Assembly (NCBI RefSeq): GCF_023856365.1
Contig: NW_026042428.1
Location: forward strand, 279,176-343,175
Source: Brienomyrus brachyistius
Taxonomy: Eukaryota; Chordata; Actinopteri; Osteoglossiformes; Mormyridae
DNA: 64,000 nt
Reading direction: 5' to 3'
Below, in pieces: positions 32,441-45,148 of the stretch. The notes beneath the pieces were generated by a model that had not been told where the DNA came from, ran no database searches, and saw only the letters and a program-made list of their open reading frames with translations. The position numbers and the translations under genes are program-made. Positions within the stretch are counted from its first letter, which is position 1. Every line of letters begins with the position of its first letter.

Positions 32441-34312
32441 CACATCTTGACGGCATTTCTCCAATCGTCCGCTTCGGATCAAGACGCTGGTATGATATAC
32501 ATACTAAAAAAAAAATTAACCTGCAAACTGATTAAGCAGGGATTTCTTTGTGTGTGGAGAACGGTGCTGTAAGATGATGAAGATCCTGTGTCGTGTCAGT
32601 CTGCAGATAAGTACTTCTCAGATACACTGCCCCCTAGTGGAAGGGTAGTTGGATGCAAGCAGGACCGGCACCAACTGGACCCAGTCTGGTAAAATTTTGC
32701 ATTGGTGTAACAAGGGGCTCATTTAGCACTGTGCTTTTGTGAGAAGAGTGTAACAACGCAGCACACCGGCAAAGGATTTACCGATGCAGGTATAATGGAC
32801 GCTGGCTCAGCTCCGACGGGCCAGAAGCCACTAGGGGAGCCCTGGCAGTCTTCAACGAGGCGGTGGAATCTTCTGGCAGGTGATGGGCTCCGACAGGAGT
32901 CAAAACAGCGCTCAGCGTCAGCGGAGAGGTTTCCTGAATCCTGCACGAGTCGCCAGCCCTGTTGAGCCCCCCGAAGTGACCGCGGTCCCACAGCGTCATT
33001 CCAGGCTTGGGTCTTCTCAGGTTTTCCGCTCTGTTTTTAACCCAGCCCATATCCAGCAGGGTCATCACCTGGTAGAGCCGGAGAGGTCAGACGTTCAGAG
33101 GTTGCCCTCCACACCGCCTCCTGCTGGGCGACAGTGAAATGTCGGTCAGTGCTCGTGGCAGCCGTTCATCCGCAGTGGAGAAATTTTACCGCAGGACGAC
33201 ATCATATCAGCGAGCCTCTGGTTCAGATCTTCATCTCGACATGCCGACAGAGAACACAGACAGCACATATTTTAAGGCTCGGCTGAAGGAATGATCGAGG
33301 TTGCATTAAATATTAACTGCTTATTTGGTGAGAGGCCTTTGCATCAGCTGGTCGGATCCTGCCTAAGTTTCCACGGCGATGGGGGAGGAGGGAGGAGGGG
33401 AAGAAAGACTTCAGAAATATCAAATTCTTTGTTTGATAACAGCTTACTGGAGTTCAGTCCAGCCACGTGTGGAGAAAACAGCCCTATGTTCGCCTGCTTC
33501 CGTGTGCATGATCACGGCAAGCTTACGGTCTGACACGCGCTGTGACTCAAATCAGAATAACACCAACGTGACATGTATAAACTGCCCCAAAAGTACGAGA
33601 TAATCTCCCTTGCCAGGCTGAAGTTAAACAAGGCTATAAAAGTCTTGCCCTTAGAAGAACGTGGGAAGTATTTGAACTGTATACAAAGAGGTAAATGTCA
33701 AGTATTTCAAGCGGCAGGTACTTGGGCTGGGGGGGGGGGGGGTTCATGATTCATTACCCGCCGTGGCACATTTTTATAACCACGAGAAACCAACACTCAT
33801 CGATTAATGAGTTCCTATGTGTCGACTCTAAGGAATATTAATTAATTTCCCATACGCACATGAGGAGTCATTAAAACGGGCGAGAAAATCTTGACTCCTC
33901 TAATCTCAGCGAAGATTACGGATGGCCGGTGCGTGGTTCTGTGACTGTGGACCCTCCCGCAAGACTGCGAGCGGGCTGCCCGGACGTCATGTTTACACAG
34001 TGCCTCATGGGGTCTGAGTCAACAGCAATGGAGGGCACAAGTTTGGGGGCCTTCCCGGCTCCCTGGCTGGTCCCCGTACGGCCCTGCTGCTCGGAGAGCT
34101 CGCCCTGGCATATTGTCGGGAGGGGGCCCCCGCAAGGCCCCCTGGAGGCATGCCACGTACCCTACGTGCTGCCATTTTGCCCGGATAACGAGAACCTTCC
34201 CATCTCTCAAGCAGCTTCTCAGTTGCACAAGACGGCACAATTTCAGGATACATCAGGCTGGAGGAATCAGCGGGGAAAAAAAATCCCTGGGTCAATTATA
34301 GCAGGGAACGCA
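32441..34312. other. Unique sequence with G14 tract
   Basis: A G14 run lies at 33729-33742. Frames at 32719-33137 and 33929-34315 lack recognisable domains. ATTA-rich unique DNA (AGGAATATTAATTAATTTCC near 33831) may be regulatory. Confidence 0.3.
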
Positions 34313-34360
34313 TGAGAGAGAAGAGGAGAGGGAGAGAAAGAGAGGGAGAGAGAGAGGGAG
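34313..34360. repeat. (GA)n-rich tract
   Basis: An imperfect GAGAGA/GGGAGA tract of about 48 bp. Confidence 0.85.
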
Positions 34361-36891
34361 CGGCCGGGAGGATCGGCAGGGAGCCGGGCGTGCGAGGTGA
34401 CAGCGATCCGCAGCGGTAACAGCCGTCTGCACCAGGGCGGGCCCCTTTCAAGTCCCCTCACCTGCTGAACTGTCAGCGGCTTCCTGCTAACGGGGCCCCA
34501 AACTGGCTCCTCCTCGCAGGCAGATGACATCCGTAAAAACCAGCTTGATAGTTTCACTCCAAATATTGTTTAAAATGGCAGGAAAAACACAGCCGCTCTC
34601 AGCTTCGTATCTGACTCATATATATAAGAATTAATCTGTGTCCGGAGTCCTGGCCCCCCCCGGGCTGCCTAACGCTTATGCTCACGGCTTTATTTATTTA
34701 CCAGCATCATCTTCACAGACTCCTCAGACGCTTGATTACTAATTATCAGAAATTCCAGAAGTTCCATGGACCTGACACCCCCGTTTATATAGTTCTCTGA
34801 AATGTTCTGATAGCTATTTATACAGTAAACATATTTAATGCCGCATGTCTTCAAAAACATCCTCACCCATGCAAGTGGGGTGGGGGCACTTTGGGCAAAT
34901 TACAGGCAACACTAAGAGCGAAACACATTTGGACAGGAGGACTGAATCCCCATCACAGACGGTGTGGGATGCAGGCCGCCGGCTTGGGTGGCAGGCCTCT
35001 GCAAGTATTATTAGTAGGTCTTCATGGGAAGAACACCCTCATAAATAAATATGGTAAGGTGGATCTCCATTTAAGGACTGAATACTGATTGACGTGACAA
35101 TAAGTACACACTCGTCATGGGGGCCGGTGTCCATGACTACTACCGCCATCCCATAATAAGCACAAAGCGATAACCCGAGGATGGAGCATGCAGGATGATT
35201 TCTAATGTTATCCTGGGCGGCCAATTCTGCCACAGGCACGGAGCTCAGAAACCTTGGAAAGGTACAAGTAAGACCATCTCACGGCCAAAGCGATCGTCTG
35301 TGCGCTTTAACGATTCGTTATTTCAAATTATCACATTTGTGCAGCTGTAGTTCAACTGCGAAACAGAGCACAACTTTACCGCCTGGGGTCTCTGGCCCCG
35401 ACGTGGATCCGCAGAAACTTGTTGTAAAACTTAACAAAACGCAAGGCTGATACCTTCTATGTGTTACTGACCAACGGAACCATCCTAAAATACTCAAGCC
35501 CCCCTCACTGTTTACATCAAAAATCTTGAAGGGGACCCTGTCAGGAGCCAAACATGTGAATAGCCCTCCAGCTCCTTGGTTCTTACTTAATTATAAAATC
35601 ACATGTCAGTCGGGATCCTTAGATGTGTGTAGATCTGTTTTCATTTGGATATCAAGAAACCACTGGAATTGAGCACAGATTTCCAGCTTTTGTTCAGAAT
35701 AGAAAGAGAGCTGAAAAATACACAAAATGTAAGATTATTACAATAAGTGACTATCTGAGGCGAGGCCTGGCTAACTCCCCGCGTAGAAATCCGCAGTGAC
35801 CTTCCCCACGGTCGGCTTTTCTGGCGGTAAGAAGCAGAATCTGGCTAAAAACCCCATTATTTAGTAACCATGGGGTATTCCTGAAAGTGACATCACCAGA
35901 TCGCTGAAACCCATTCTTATGGGGGGGGGGGTTGCTTTTGTCAGCACTCTTGGTCTTCCTATGGGCGGGTCCCCGATTACCGGGGGACACAATGTCCGGC
36001 CCGGGAGTCTCCCACGCAGGACGGAATCCCGTCAAAGTGGCCATTGACCGCACGGCAGGGGCACGTCACCAGGGTCCCTGAAAAACAGAGCCGGAGGGGC
36101 GCATCCGCGCGGTGTTCAAGGACCAGCATTGTGGAGGGGCCGGCGGTGGCCTTGCGATTTGCCGGGAAATCCCGAGTTAATTACCTCCGCAGAAAGACCA
36201 CCCGCCCGAAACATTACCTCATAGAGGATGAGGCTCCCAGGATTCATTGTGCAGCACTGCCTTTGTAGCAGGCGGCCCGGCACGGTGCGGCACATTTCCA
36301 TGGTGAGGGACACAGCGGACCCTTCCCGCTGAGCGATGCTGTAGAGCAGCCGCCATAAAGCCCCCCCACCCTTTTTTTTTTTACCTGCCTCTGCACTCTA
36401 CCGTGGGTCATTATTTCATGACAGAAAAAAACCCAGTTTGACAGATGAACCGGGGCCAGAGCGGATCACATCACTGACACGACGCATAACAAGCTCTCAG
36501 AAGAGCTCGATATGGACTCATTACTATGGTTACCTGTATCAAAAGAGGCTCCCAGCCCGGATTTCTTTGTTTTGTACGAGAGTGATGGTTCTATTTTACT
36601 GGAGCCGCAGTCGTGTTCGACACGGCAAGCCCAGTTCAGCGGTTTTACGGACGGCTTCATGATGAGTTAAACAGTCCGAGGTGAGCTGATGATCCGCGGA
36701 TGGGGAATTCCGAGTCGGCGAGGTTTAATCAGCTGGTTATATTTAGCTCCCAAATCGCCGCCATACCTTTGGCTAAGGCTCGTTAAGACCCGACTTCAAA
36801 ACAAAACGAAGGTTGGCGGCTTTTTTCTCCCTCTCCGGTCTGTATTTGGTCTGCGCCTGGATCTTCACACAGGATAAGGATCCCTGAACCA
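34361..36891. other. Unique sequence, no gene recognised
   Basis: Short frames only (34845-35088, 35205-35450, 35751-36053 minus, 36044-36268, 36438-36662). None has a recognisable motif. Confidence 0.3.
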
Positions 36892-36910
36892 CCCCCCCCC
36901 CCCCCCCCCC
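36892..36910. repeat. C19 homopolymer
   Basis: An uninterrupted run of 19 C. Confidence 0.95.
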
Positions 36911-39900
36911 GTCCCCGGGCACGAATCTGCTACATCTACTCAGATTAGCAATTATTTTGCTGCAAAGTCACAGAGCCGCTGGAGAAGCTCTCCTCAGGCG
37001 CGGGCGCACGGTCGGGGGGACGAGGCCCAGTCGTTATTTTGACTTCCCACTTTAGGAAGTTTACAATCTGTTGAGGTTCCTCCGCCATCATGGCTCCATC
37101 TGGAGCACCTGGTTTGAGGGGATGTATATAGAAAAACAGATCTTCTAGTGGATTCTAATGAAGCAAACAAGGGCGAGATGACAAGCGGGGTGTGAGGTTG
37201 TTATGCTAGCAGTGAGGCAGCTTCTCCGTGCCCTGGGGTGACCCATGTCTGGTGCCCCAAATAGTTCTAAGCAAATAAGCAGTGAGGTAATGATGGTAGG
37301 GACCCATCAGGCACCAGATGGTGACAGGTGTCAGATGATAGCGATGCTAGCATGCGGGGCCAGGAACAGGGAACTCACCTCTCAGGGCCGCCCCTCCCTT
37401 ATCACAGGCTAGAGCTTCATTGGCTGCTTGCTAGGCTGCTTGTTTATTAACCTGTTGGTGGGGTGTGAGGGAGGGGAGTAATCCTGACAGGCGGTTACAA
37501 TAATGGGCTTGGTTAAGATCAGTCTTGACTGGCCAGGGCCTCCTTCCGTGAACTTCAAAGCTGCTCCCATACTTGGGCGCCCCCTGCTACAGCCGCTGGT
37601 ACTGCATGCCGGTTAAGTGGCGTAGTTTGCCCTGGGATTAAACTTGACTGCTTTTGTTGACTTCAAAAAAAAAAAACAAACAACAAGAATGGTGAGTTTT
37701 AATGTGAAGTTGTGGGGGGGGGGATCACCGTTATTCCCTTGATGTTTTCCAGATCAAACAAATTAAATGAGGGACAGGGGCTTCGACGCCTAAACGTCCG
37801 ACTTTAAAAGTGCGAACAGAAGTGAGGAACAGTGGCTCTGATGAAGAGCGCCGCCCAGACCCACATAGCGCCTCATTGGAATTCAGCGCCGCAGAAATAA
37901 AAAAACTGACCTTAATTACTTTTGTCTTGCATGTTGGCAGGGTCCTGGGAGAGGCCACACCCCCCAGTTTGGCACCTCACACATATTTGCATAAGCTAGA
38001 GAGATGGGAGGGGGGCAGATACTGACATTTAAATAAAGCTTTTTTCCTTCATCCACTATTATTTTGCCTCTGCCCATAAGCGGCATCGCGAATTTAAAGG
38101 GACCCCGGGATTATTAAATAAAGAAAAAAATAAGAGAAAATTCTTTGGTCTGGGTCCACTGAGCTTTGTTACGAACACGATGAAGATCACAAAAAATTAT
38201 GGGAGTCAGTGGCATCACACCAGGAATATGGGTGGGAGGGATCCCCCAAGAACGTCATGGTACAGACACGTACGCTGTCACGCTTTCCCACAATCCTTTG
38301 CTGCCACACTAAGGAAGACAGTGACCACTGTCAGAACGGAGCCTCCCGGCGAAGCTACACACCAGCCATTTTTGGTGAGCATAGCCAGCGAGTTTAAGAT
38401 GGGCAGCATGCCCTGGGCCTCCTCTAACTCAGAATGGCCCCCGGGTGACATCATCGGGCCCTGATGTGGGCTACAGATCAGTGTGGCCCTGGGATGAGGC
38501 CCCTGCCCGCTTGCTGAACCGGCAGTGCTGATACTCATTAGAGGTGACAGGGACGGTGTTCCTGCGGTCGGCTGAAGACTGCAGGTTAAAAAGCCTCTTA
38601 CCCTTCCTCCCATCCCGGCCCGGCTGTTTGCAGCAAACGTAAATCCCCGCTACAAACGAGAAGGGAGGAGCTTGTTTGATGAACAGGAAGTGATGCTCTG
38701 AAATCCACGTCCGGCTACGGGTGGAACGTGAATTAATTCCGCAGCTCTGACATTGCCTCGCACATCATTTCATTTACTTGCAGCCATCTTGGTGTCGTTT
38801 GTTTTTTCTGGAATTTTCCCTTCAGCGATGAATCAGCTATTTATCTGCCTAACATGATGGAAACTAAAAAAAATCAAAGTGATAAAAATGTGAAGTTTTC
38901 CAGTCAATTTGGCCTTCGATTTGATACTTTTGCTAGTATAATAACAATGTCTTTCATATGTAAACGCAGCCAGAAAACAGCGAGGCCCCGATGCAGGGAG
39001 CCTGTCTGGATCAGAGCGTATAAATAATTCATCCTAATTAGCAGCACGGACGTGGGGAGTCACGCCTGCCTTTGGAGCAAAGGGGCGCCGCATCCGGAGC
39101 CACCGCATCATTCTGACATCATCCGAAGCCAGAATCCGTACACTTCACGACGGAAACCGCCGCTTGCCGTGTAGACAGGCGCCTTACGGAAAGGTCGCCC
39201 GACCTGGCGCCTGTCTGCACCGCAAAGACCCAGCCCACCGCAGGCAGACGAAAACTCGGCAGAAAGCCTGAGCCGAAACGGAAGACGAAAGGGCTAAACT
39301 ATCTCCAGTTAGACCCTCGAAGCGAAACGGAGGAAACTGGAATGAGAGGGATGTGAGGATTTTGGCAAGGACAAGGGCACCCGCGAAAGGTAGCAGATGA
39401 GGCCCCCATGTGGCAAATGCAACCCAGCGCCGCACAAGTTCGGGGGGGGGGGTGTTACAGGACGTTGCATCAGATGACACCCGGCGACTCCTGCAGGCCC
39501 CCGGCTCTGCAGAAAAACAAACAATGCGCGTGGAGCTGCAGCCCCCGCGAGTGCTGCCAGTCAGGCCGCGATCTGGCGATGGGGCCCAAATGCGGCGTGT
39601 CCGCAAATCAAAACCCGCGCCGTTATCATTACGGTCGGCCGTGAGCAGAGAAAAATAATGCTGGGCGTCTCACGACACAGCCGCTCGATAAATCACGCGT
39701 GTAATGTATGCCGTTCTGATGAATTATTTTGACCTTTCCCATGCTAAGAAAACACATGCCCTAATCACACACCGTGATGCGTAAGGAACATGGCTTGGCC
39801 GCGGAGAACGGCCCACACGTGTCTTCTGTCTACGGCTGTTCACAAGGCCTCGTCTGCATCCTGTCTGCGTCCATCTTCAGTCCCCAGACCTCAAAACCAA

Positions 39901-40019
39901 GCACCACCCTGCCTTTTGAATTGTAATAGCAGGATGCATATAACAAACAGAAATATAATGATCTCTTAGACCAACATGAGGTATAATGACTAATTTGCAA
40001 CATTTTATGGGTAGCATTG

Positions 40020-40022
<3 letters not shown>
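36911..40022. other. Unique sequence, partly CpG-rich
   Basis: CpG-rich DNA at about 39060-39660 gives overlapping frames on both strands (39184-39606 minus, 39408-39658 plus) without recognisable domains. Other short frames (37731-38025, 38180-38613) are equally unconvincing. An A12 run lies near 37666. Confidence 0.3.
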
Positions 40023-40053
<31 letters not shown>

Positions 40054-40341
40054 ATAATGTTTATATTACATTGTGGGGACCAAATGCCCCCCACAATGTC
40101 ATAAAAACTTCATTTTGACATTGTGGGGACCATTTTTCAGGTCCCCTCAAAGATCTGTGACTGCAATCAAAGAACTCAAAATGGCAAAAGTCTCATATTT
40201 AGTTTGGTTACTTATGGTTAGGGTCAGGGCTGGGTGGGGGTTAAGGTCGTCACGTTGGGATTACAGTTTTCCCCATAGAAATTAATGGAGAGTCCCCACA
40301 AAGATATAATTACAAACCTGTGTGTGTGTGTGTGTGTGTGT
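40023..40341 (+). repeat. GGGGACC interspersed element flanked by (TG)n
   Basis: A (TG)15 run (40023-40052) is followed by a 266-bp body. It starts with a near-perfect hairpin (ACATTGTGGGGACC, 7-nt loop, CCCCACAATGT) and ends with ATGGAGAGTCCCCACAAAG and a second (TG)n run (40319-40341). A related diverged copy lies in opposite orientation at 44958-45148, also beside a CA/TG microsatellite. This is an interspersed repeat; I do not assign it to a named class. Confidence 0.7.
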
Positions 40342-40930
40342 CTCTAACCTACAGAATTTGAAATTTAGCCCAAGCCTGTTTGACTAGATCTAATCTGCAC
40401 TTATCTTATGGCCCCATCTATCCAGACTGGCCTGGATGGAATGAACCGCTTCCCATAGCTCAGTCCCAGGTTTGGTCCCCATTGAAATTCCTGAGTGTAA
40501 CACATATTAAAGCTCTCTAACACGTCTTCGCACAAGCTCCGCCATATAAAAACACATGCAGCCGACGTTCCCTCAGCCCGAAAAGCAAGAGCGTTAAACA
40601 GAGCGTGTTAAATATTAATACGTCTGCTGTAATGGCAAGTACTGGCGGCTCATGGCATCTCTCAGGCGTGAGCTAACGAGGAAGGGAGCGGTCCAAGCCT
40701 AATTAAACATGCGGGCGCTTCATCAGGTGCCTCTTTTTCTTGCACGCGACGCGACGGGATGCCAAACGGGCCCAGGTGGATCCAGACGTGTAAAGGAGCG
40801 TGTGAAACGCAGACAGAAAACACCAATTAGCGCCTGGGCCGAACACGCGCATGCGGCCTGGGAAAGACCCACAACCAACAAGCCGCGCAGAGAAAATAAG
40901 GGGGATAACGGCCAAAAGTCTGGGCCCTGT
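40342..40930. other. Unique sequence with possible regulatory words
   Basis: TGTTAAATATTAATACG and GCCTAATTAAACATGCG near 40610-40710 suggest a small AT-rich regulatory-type block. No gene is recognised. Confidence 0.3.
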
Positions 40931-41552
40931 CGCAGGGAATCACACCGTAAAACAAAAGGAATATTTATAAAGAAAGTCTGAACAGTGAAACCATTAACCA
41001 TATTATAACCATGCAATTAGCAATAGCATTAGCATCTGCAGCTAATTGTTAGGTTTAATACAACAACAACAACAACAATGCCAGCGATAAATGTTGGAAA
41101 CAGGTGTTTGGACCCTGTTGCGAAGGAGTGTATGATAAATCAAAAGAGGAACATTTATAAAGAAAGTGTCAATAGTGAAACATGAACCGTTTTATAATCG
41201 AGCGGTTAGCGATAGCATTAGCAATATCAATAGCATTAGCAACAACAGCTGATGGTGTCATAGAAGGTGAGTATATTGTCATAATCGCGCATACATACTC
41301 TGACTGATATGCATCTCTGATAATTTTTTGGTGGGTATACAGTAAATCTGTTTCCCTTAGAGGTGAATACACAACGTATACCTGCAAATACCCACCACTG
41401 CACCTCCGACTGTTGAGTTACAAAGAAAGTTTGAATGGTGAAAAGCTCATATATTTAGCCTTATTATTATCACGCGATTAGCATTAGCAATGACAGCTAA
41501 TTGGTTTGACACTCTGACACAACGCCGGCGATGAATGTCGGAAACGGGCAGA
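40931..41552 (+). repeat. Degenerate three-copy tandem repeat
   Basis: The block ATTTATAAAGAAAGT, GTGAAA, ATTAGCAATAGCATTAGCA, CAGCTAATTG, GCGATAAATGTTGGAAACAG recurs. ATTTATAAAGAAAGT lies at 40962 and again at 41152 (190 bp apart), and CAAAGAAAGT recurs at 41421. The GCGATAAATGTTGGAAAC block at 41084 recurs as GCGATGAATGTCGGAAAC at about 41528. Copies are diverged and unequal in length. A (CAA)n run lies near 41060-41075. Confidence 0.7.
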
Positions 41553-42194
41553 GTGTAGAGCACTTCTGGCATATCCAGGAACTCTATTTAAGGCTGGGTA
41601 TTTTTGATACATCCAGGAACCCAATTAAGAAGAAAAGCATGCGTATAAATAACCCGATGGCTGAAAAGTGAAAGGTATCATCGTAGCGCAGCGACAGTTC
41701 GAGGGAAAACACTGGAAAACGAAAGCAGGAGGGCTGCAGGCTCCCGGAGCCTCCCGAACCCCGGCATGCCTGTCGGGCTCCACCGAGGCAGGCCGAGGAA
41801 TTCTGCGGCTAAAAACGGTACCGTCACCATGAAGCGTTAGCGCCTACAGCGATGATCCCAACATTACGACGTGACAAGGAGCGCACGTCGCTGCAGAAGA
41901 CAGTAACCGCGGCTCTATGGGCAGGAGACGAATATCCAATGGAAGAGCAAATGACAGGGGACAAGATGACTTCAAGGCTTGCGTAAACTCTTATGATACA
42001 GGGTGTTAACAAGCAAAGCCCTTCTGAACACAGAGGTGCTGTTTCTAGGCCTTCCTGCTCTGTATCTAACGCTAAATCCCTAGTCTGGTATCATTTCCCG
42101 TGGCAGAAATTCTGAGGAGCAGTGTGTCCAGTGCCGTCTGAGAGATACCAGGTTACTGCTGTGCTCTCCTCGGCGCCCCGTGGCGTGATTGGGT
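41553..42194. other. Unique sequence
   Basis: No gene or repeat is recognised. Confidence 0.3.
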
Positions 42195-42220
42195 CTAACC
42201 CTAACCCTAACCCTAACCCT
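42195..42220. repeat. Short interstitial telomere-type repeat
   Basis: Four and a third perfect CTAACC units (TTAGGG on the minus strand). Confidence 0.9.
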
Positions 42221-42430
42221 CCAGTAATTTCACGACCCCAGTGAAGGAAAGTGAGAGCTCAGGTAAGACTTAATTTAGGAGCATGAATACGAAGTTCCAC
42301 ATCATGTGTAACTTCCGCTAATGCGTCCCCTGCAGGTCTGCTGACCAGTGCTTTGTAACATTAATATTACACATGCAATACAGCTCGCGATGGGAAGGAA
42401 AGAAACATTTATAAACCCCGTGTTTTGTTT

Positions 42431-42640
42431 ACATTTTATTTATTGAGTGGATGCTTGTATCCAAAGTAACAAGCATTTCTGAGAAAGCAGGATTAGACAG
42501 TCCCTTGATAAAATGGGGGTTAAGGACCTTGCTCAGGGCCCCAAAAGTGAGACCACACTGTTGACCTCGGGATTTGAACTGGCAACATTCCGCTCTCAGG
42601 CACAGGGGAATGTGGTCAGATTGCAGCTCCACCCACACCC
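42431..42640 (-). mobile_element. tRNA-derived SINE
   Basis: Read on the minus strand, a tRNA-like head (GGGTGGAGCTGCAATCTGAC, then GTTCAAATCCC-like B box as AGTTCAAATCC) is followed by the conserved middle seen on plus as GGGGTTAAGGACCTTGCTCA. It ends in a TTGGATACAAGCATCCAC-type tail. This is a typical fish SINE, complete but diverged. Confidence 0.8.
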
Positions 42641-44957
42641 TCTAGGAGGCACCGATGAGCGGGAAGAAACACCCCGTGGACGGATCCCTATCTCGTCATG
42701 GGAGCGGGCTGTGAGCTCATCGATTCCAACTAAGGTCTTTTTCCTGCCATGTAAACGTAGAAGAACGGCCCCGAATGTCAGACATCTACATCAGCCAGTT
42801 CCGTTGTTTAGCGGAGCGCGGGACAGGGGCGAGGGGCCCATCGCTGCGAATCACCACCGTGAGGCGCAGCCAAGCCGAGTGCATCTGCATTCGGCGAGCG
42901 GGCAAGGGAGGCTTTCAGCGCTAATCTGCGGGTTCGTCCGATTTGCTGTTACGTGGGCGATTTGCTTTGTTCTCGCTCACAAAGACGCTTTTAGGAACTG
43001 TCAAGCCAAATGCCAAGGTTTAGCCAGGAGCGGCTTCACCGTAGGGCTTCCTCGACCCTTTCGGACCGGACTCGGCAGCGTTAAGCCGAACTCGGAGCGG
43101 CCTCGTTCATTGCCCAGCCCGCCGCGCTTCTGGGAACGAGCCGTCCGCTTCATTATATCGACAGGTTCGCGGTAGCGGAGCTGCCAGCGCCAAAAGTTCA
43201 AAAAGACGCCTTTACTTTCCTTTTTTTTCACGCTCCTGCTCAACTTGACTCCATTCTGAGAAGAATGAAACTCGGAGTGGAATCACTTTCCTGACAACAA
43301 TGTATGAAATATTTACGGCACACGTTTGAATCGAGAAAGCCTTTCATATCCCTTCCATTAACTCGGATTAACTTTTCATACGGATGCTGCAGAGAATGCT
43401 AACAATATCCTTGGCTCATTTTAATGAAATTTTTATCAGCGCTTTACTTCGCCGGTGCGGCGCTGTTGGTGCGGATGAGAATCGGGGGCCGAGCTTCGGA
43501 CACGAGCTGCTCTCTCTGCTCCGCTCTGCTGCTCCGGGGCCTTCAATATTTCATGGGCCTCGGACAACTCAGCCGTGAGACTGCAGCTGCAGAGATTTAG
43601 CCTCCGCGTAAAAAATCGTGAGCGGATGAAAACTAGAATGTCATAAGTAATACGTCTTCCCCGAACGGGGGCGAGGATACCATTTGGTAAGGGCAGGGGG
43701 GAGGGAAGAGATTTTCCGAGGGGGAGAAGCACTCTCGCTGGTCTTTATTTCCCGAAATAAAACGCCTGGAAGCTACATTAGCTTTTGTGCTAATACACAG
43801 CCATTTCTTTCCCAGACATTGCATCAATTGACACTTAATTGTGGCCATTTCCTTTGCCCCTGCTCTCAACCCCCCCCCCCAGCCCCTCCAAGGCTGACCC
43901 CCACCCCCAATGCCATCTCGCTAGAATAAACCCAGGAATCACTTCGCTCAGCGTTATCCGGTGGAGGCCATTTCTCAGAGGCCTTTTCTTTCCCTTTTCC
44001 TTTTTTTTTACTGCCGACTCTAAAACTGATTTTAAAACATTTGGAAAATCTGTCCATTCAGCAGGGGCACTGTGGTGCCAGCAAGCGGGGGGTGGGGGTT
44101 AGCAGAGATGAGCCCAGACGGGACGCGGCCTGACGCTCACTCCCCCCCCGGAGCTGCGCGGGTAGGCCAGGCGTGCCGAATAGGGTCAGCGAAGGACCTA
44201 CATAACGAGGCTCCCTTTGTGTCCCAGACACCCAACAGGATCGCCGGCAGCCTGCCTGCGAGCGAGAAGAAATGCCTGCTTACACACAGCCCCCCCTCAA
44301 CCCCCACCCGCCCGTCTCCACGCAGGGGCTGCTCGCTAAACATTTGCCTTGACAACAGATAGCGGCCCTCCCCCGAAACTGTTAAACAATTACTATCCTG
44401 ATAGGCACAGACACCGCACTCCTTTGTCTGGGAGAAAGCCGTCTTTGCTCAGAACTTCATCTCCTCTTTTTTCCCCTATTCTCCAGGCACAGATAGACTG
44501 GCACGCAAACGCTCGTCTCACAGGGCCCCCGTTAAGGGGACTGCCACTACACTGATATCTTTTTTTAGTGCATTTATTGCTTGTTATTACCAATGATAAC
44601 ATTGCCCCCCGGGGACCGTAGGGCTAAGTGTGCCCCCCAGCGCTGCAGCCGTCCTTGAAGATCCTGGGTCCCATCTCAGTCTTTCAGGCTCTCCGTTCCG
44701 CCGCGTTCGCCGACACCCGACGAGGAAGAATCTCCCAGCCGGAAGCTTTTATTCCCGAATGTCGGCGGCGGGGATTCAGCAGGCCGCTGAGGGCGCGGGT
44801 CTGCCCAGACCGAGCCGGGGGAGGGGCAGGGTGTTAGCTCATGCGAGCAGAAGCATTTTACGGTAAACGGGCGCTGAACCAGGACAGCTGAGGCTGAAGG
44901 GAATAGGCACCAGACCACTGGTTCACATCGGTGGGTAATGAACGCATGTGCATTTGT
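42641..44957. other. CpG-rich unique sequence with an unassigned 220-aa frame
   Basis: A plus frame (42513-43175) starts inside the SINE and continues through CpG-rich unique DNA. It has no recognisable domain and is not called as a gene. AT-rich words (CCATTAACTCGGATTAAC, GGCTCATTTTAATGAAAT) at 43355-43435 may mark a regulatory block. A C10 run lies near 43870. Confidence 0.3.
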
Positions 44958-45148
44958 ACACACACACACGCACACACACACGCACACACACACACACACA
45001 CATACACACACACACACTCTTTATGGGGACCGCTCATTCATTTCTATGGGAATAATGCTAACGCTAACTATGACAACCTTAACCCAGGAAACCGGTCCCC
45101 ATGAGGGAAAAAAAACGGAAATTTATCACGTTATGGGGACATTGTGTG
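44958..45148 (-). repeat. (CA)n with diverged GGGGACC element
   Basis: A (CA)n run with CG interruptions (44958-45016) is followed by a body with TATGGGGACCGCTCATTC and GTTATGGGGACATTGTG at the ends. In reverse complement it parallels the element at 40023-40341. Confidence 0.65.

Noticed and set aside
32778..33068. Minus-strand 96-aa frame as a decayed coding exon
   Set aside because: No motif match and no clear splice sites; overlapping frames exist on both strands.
42513..43175. 220-aa frame as a possible gene
   Set aside because: Its start lies in a SINE and the rest is CpG-rich DNA without a recognisable domain.
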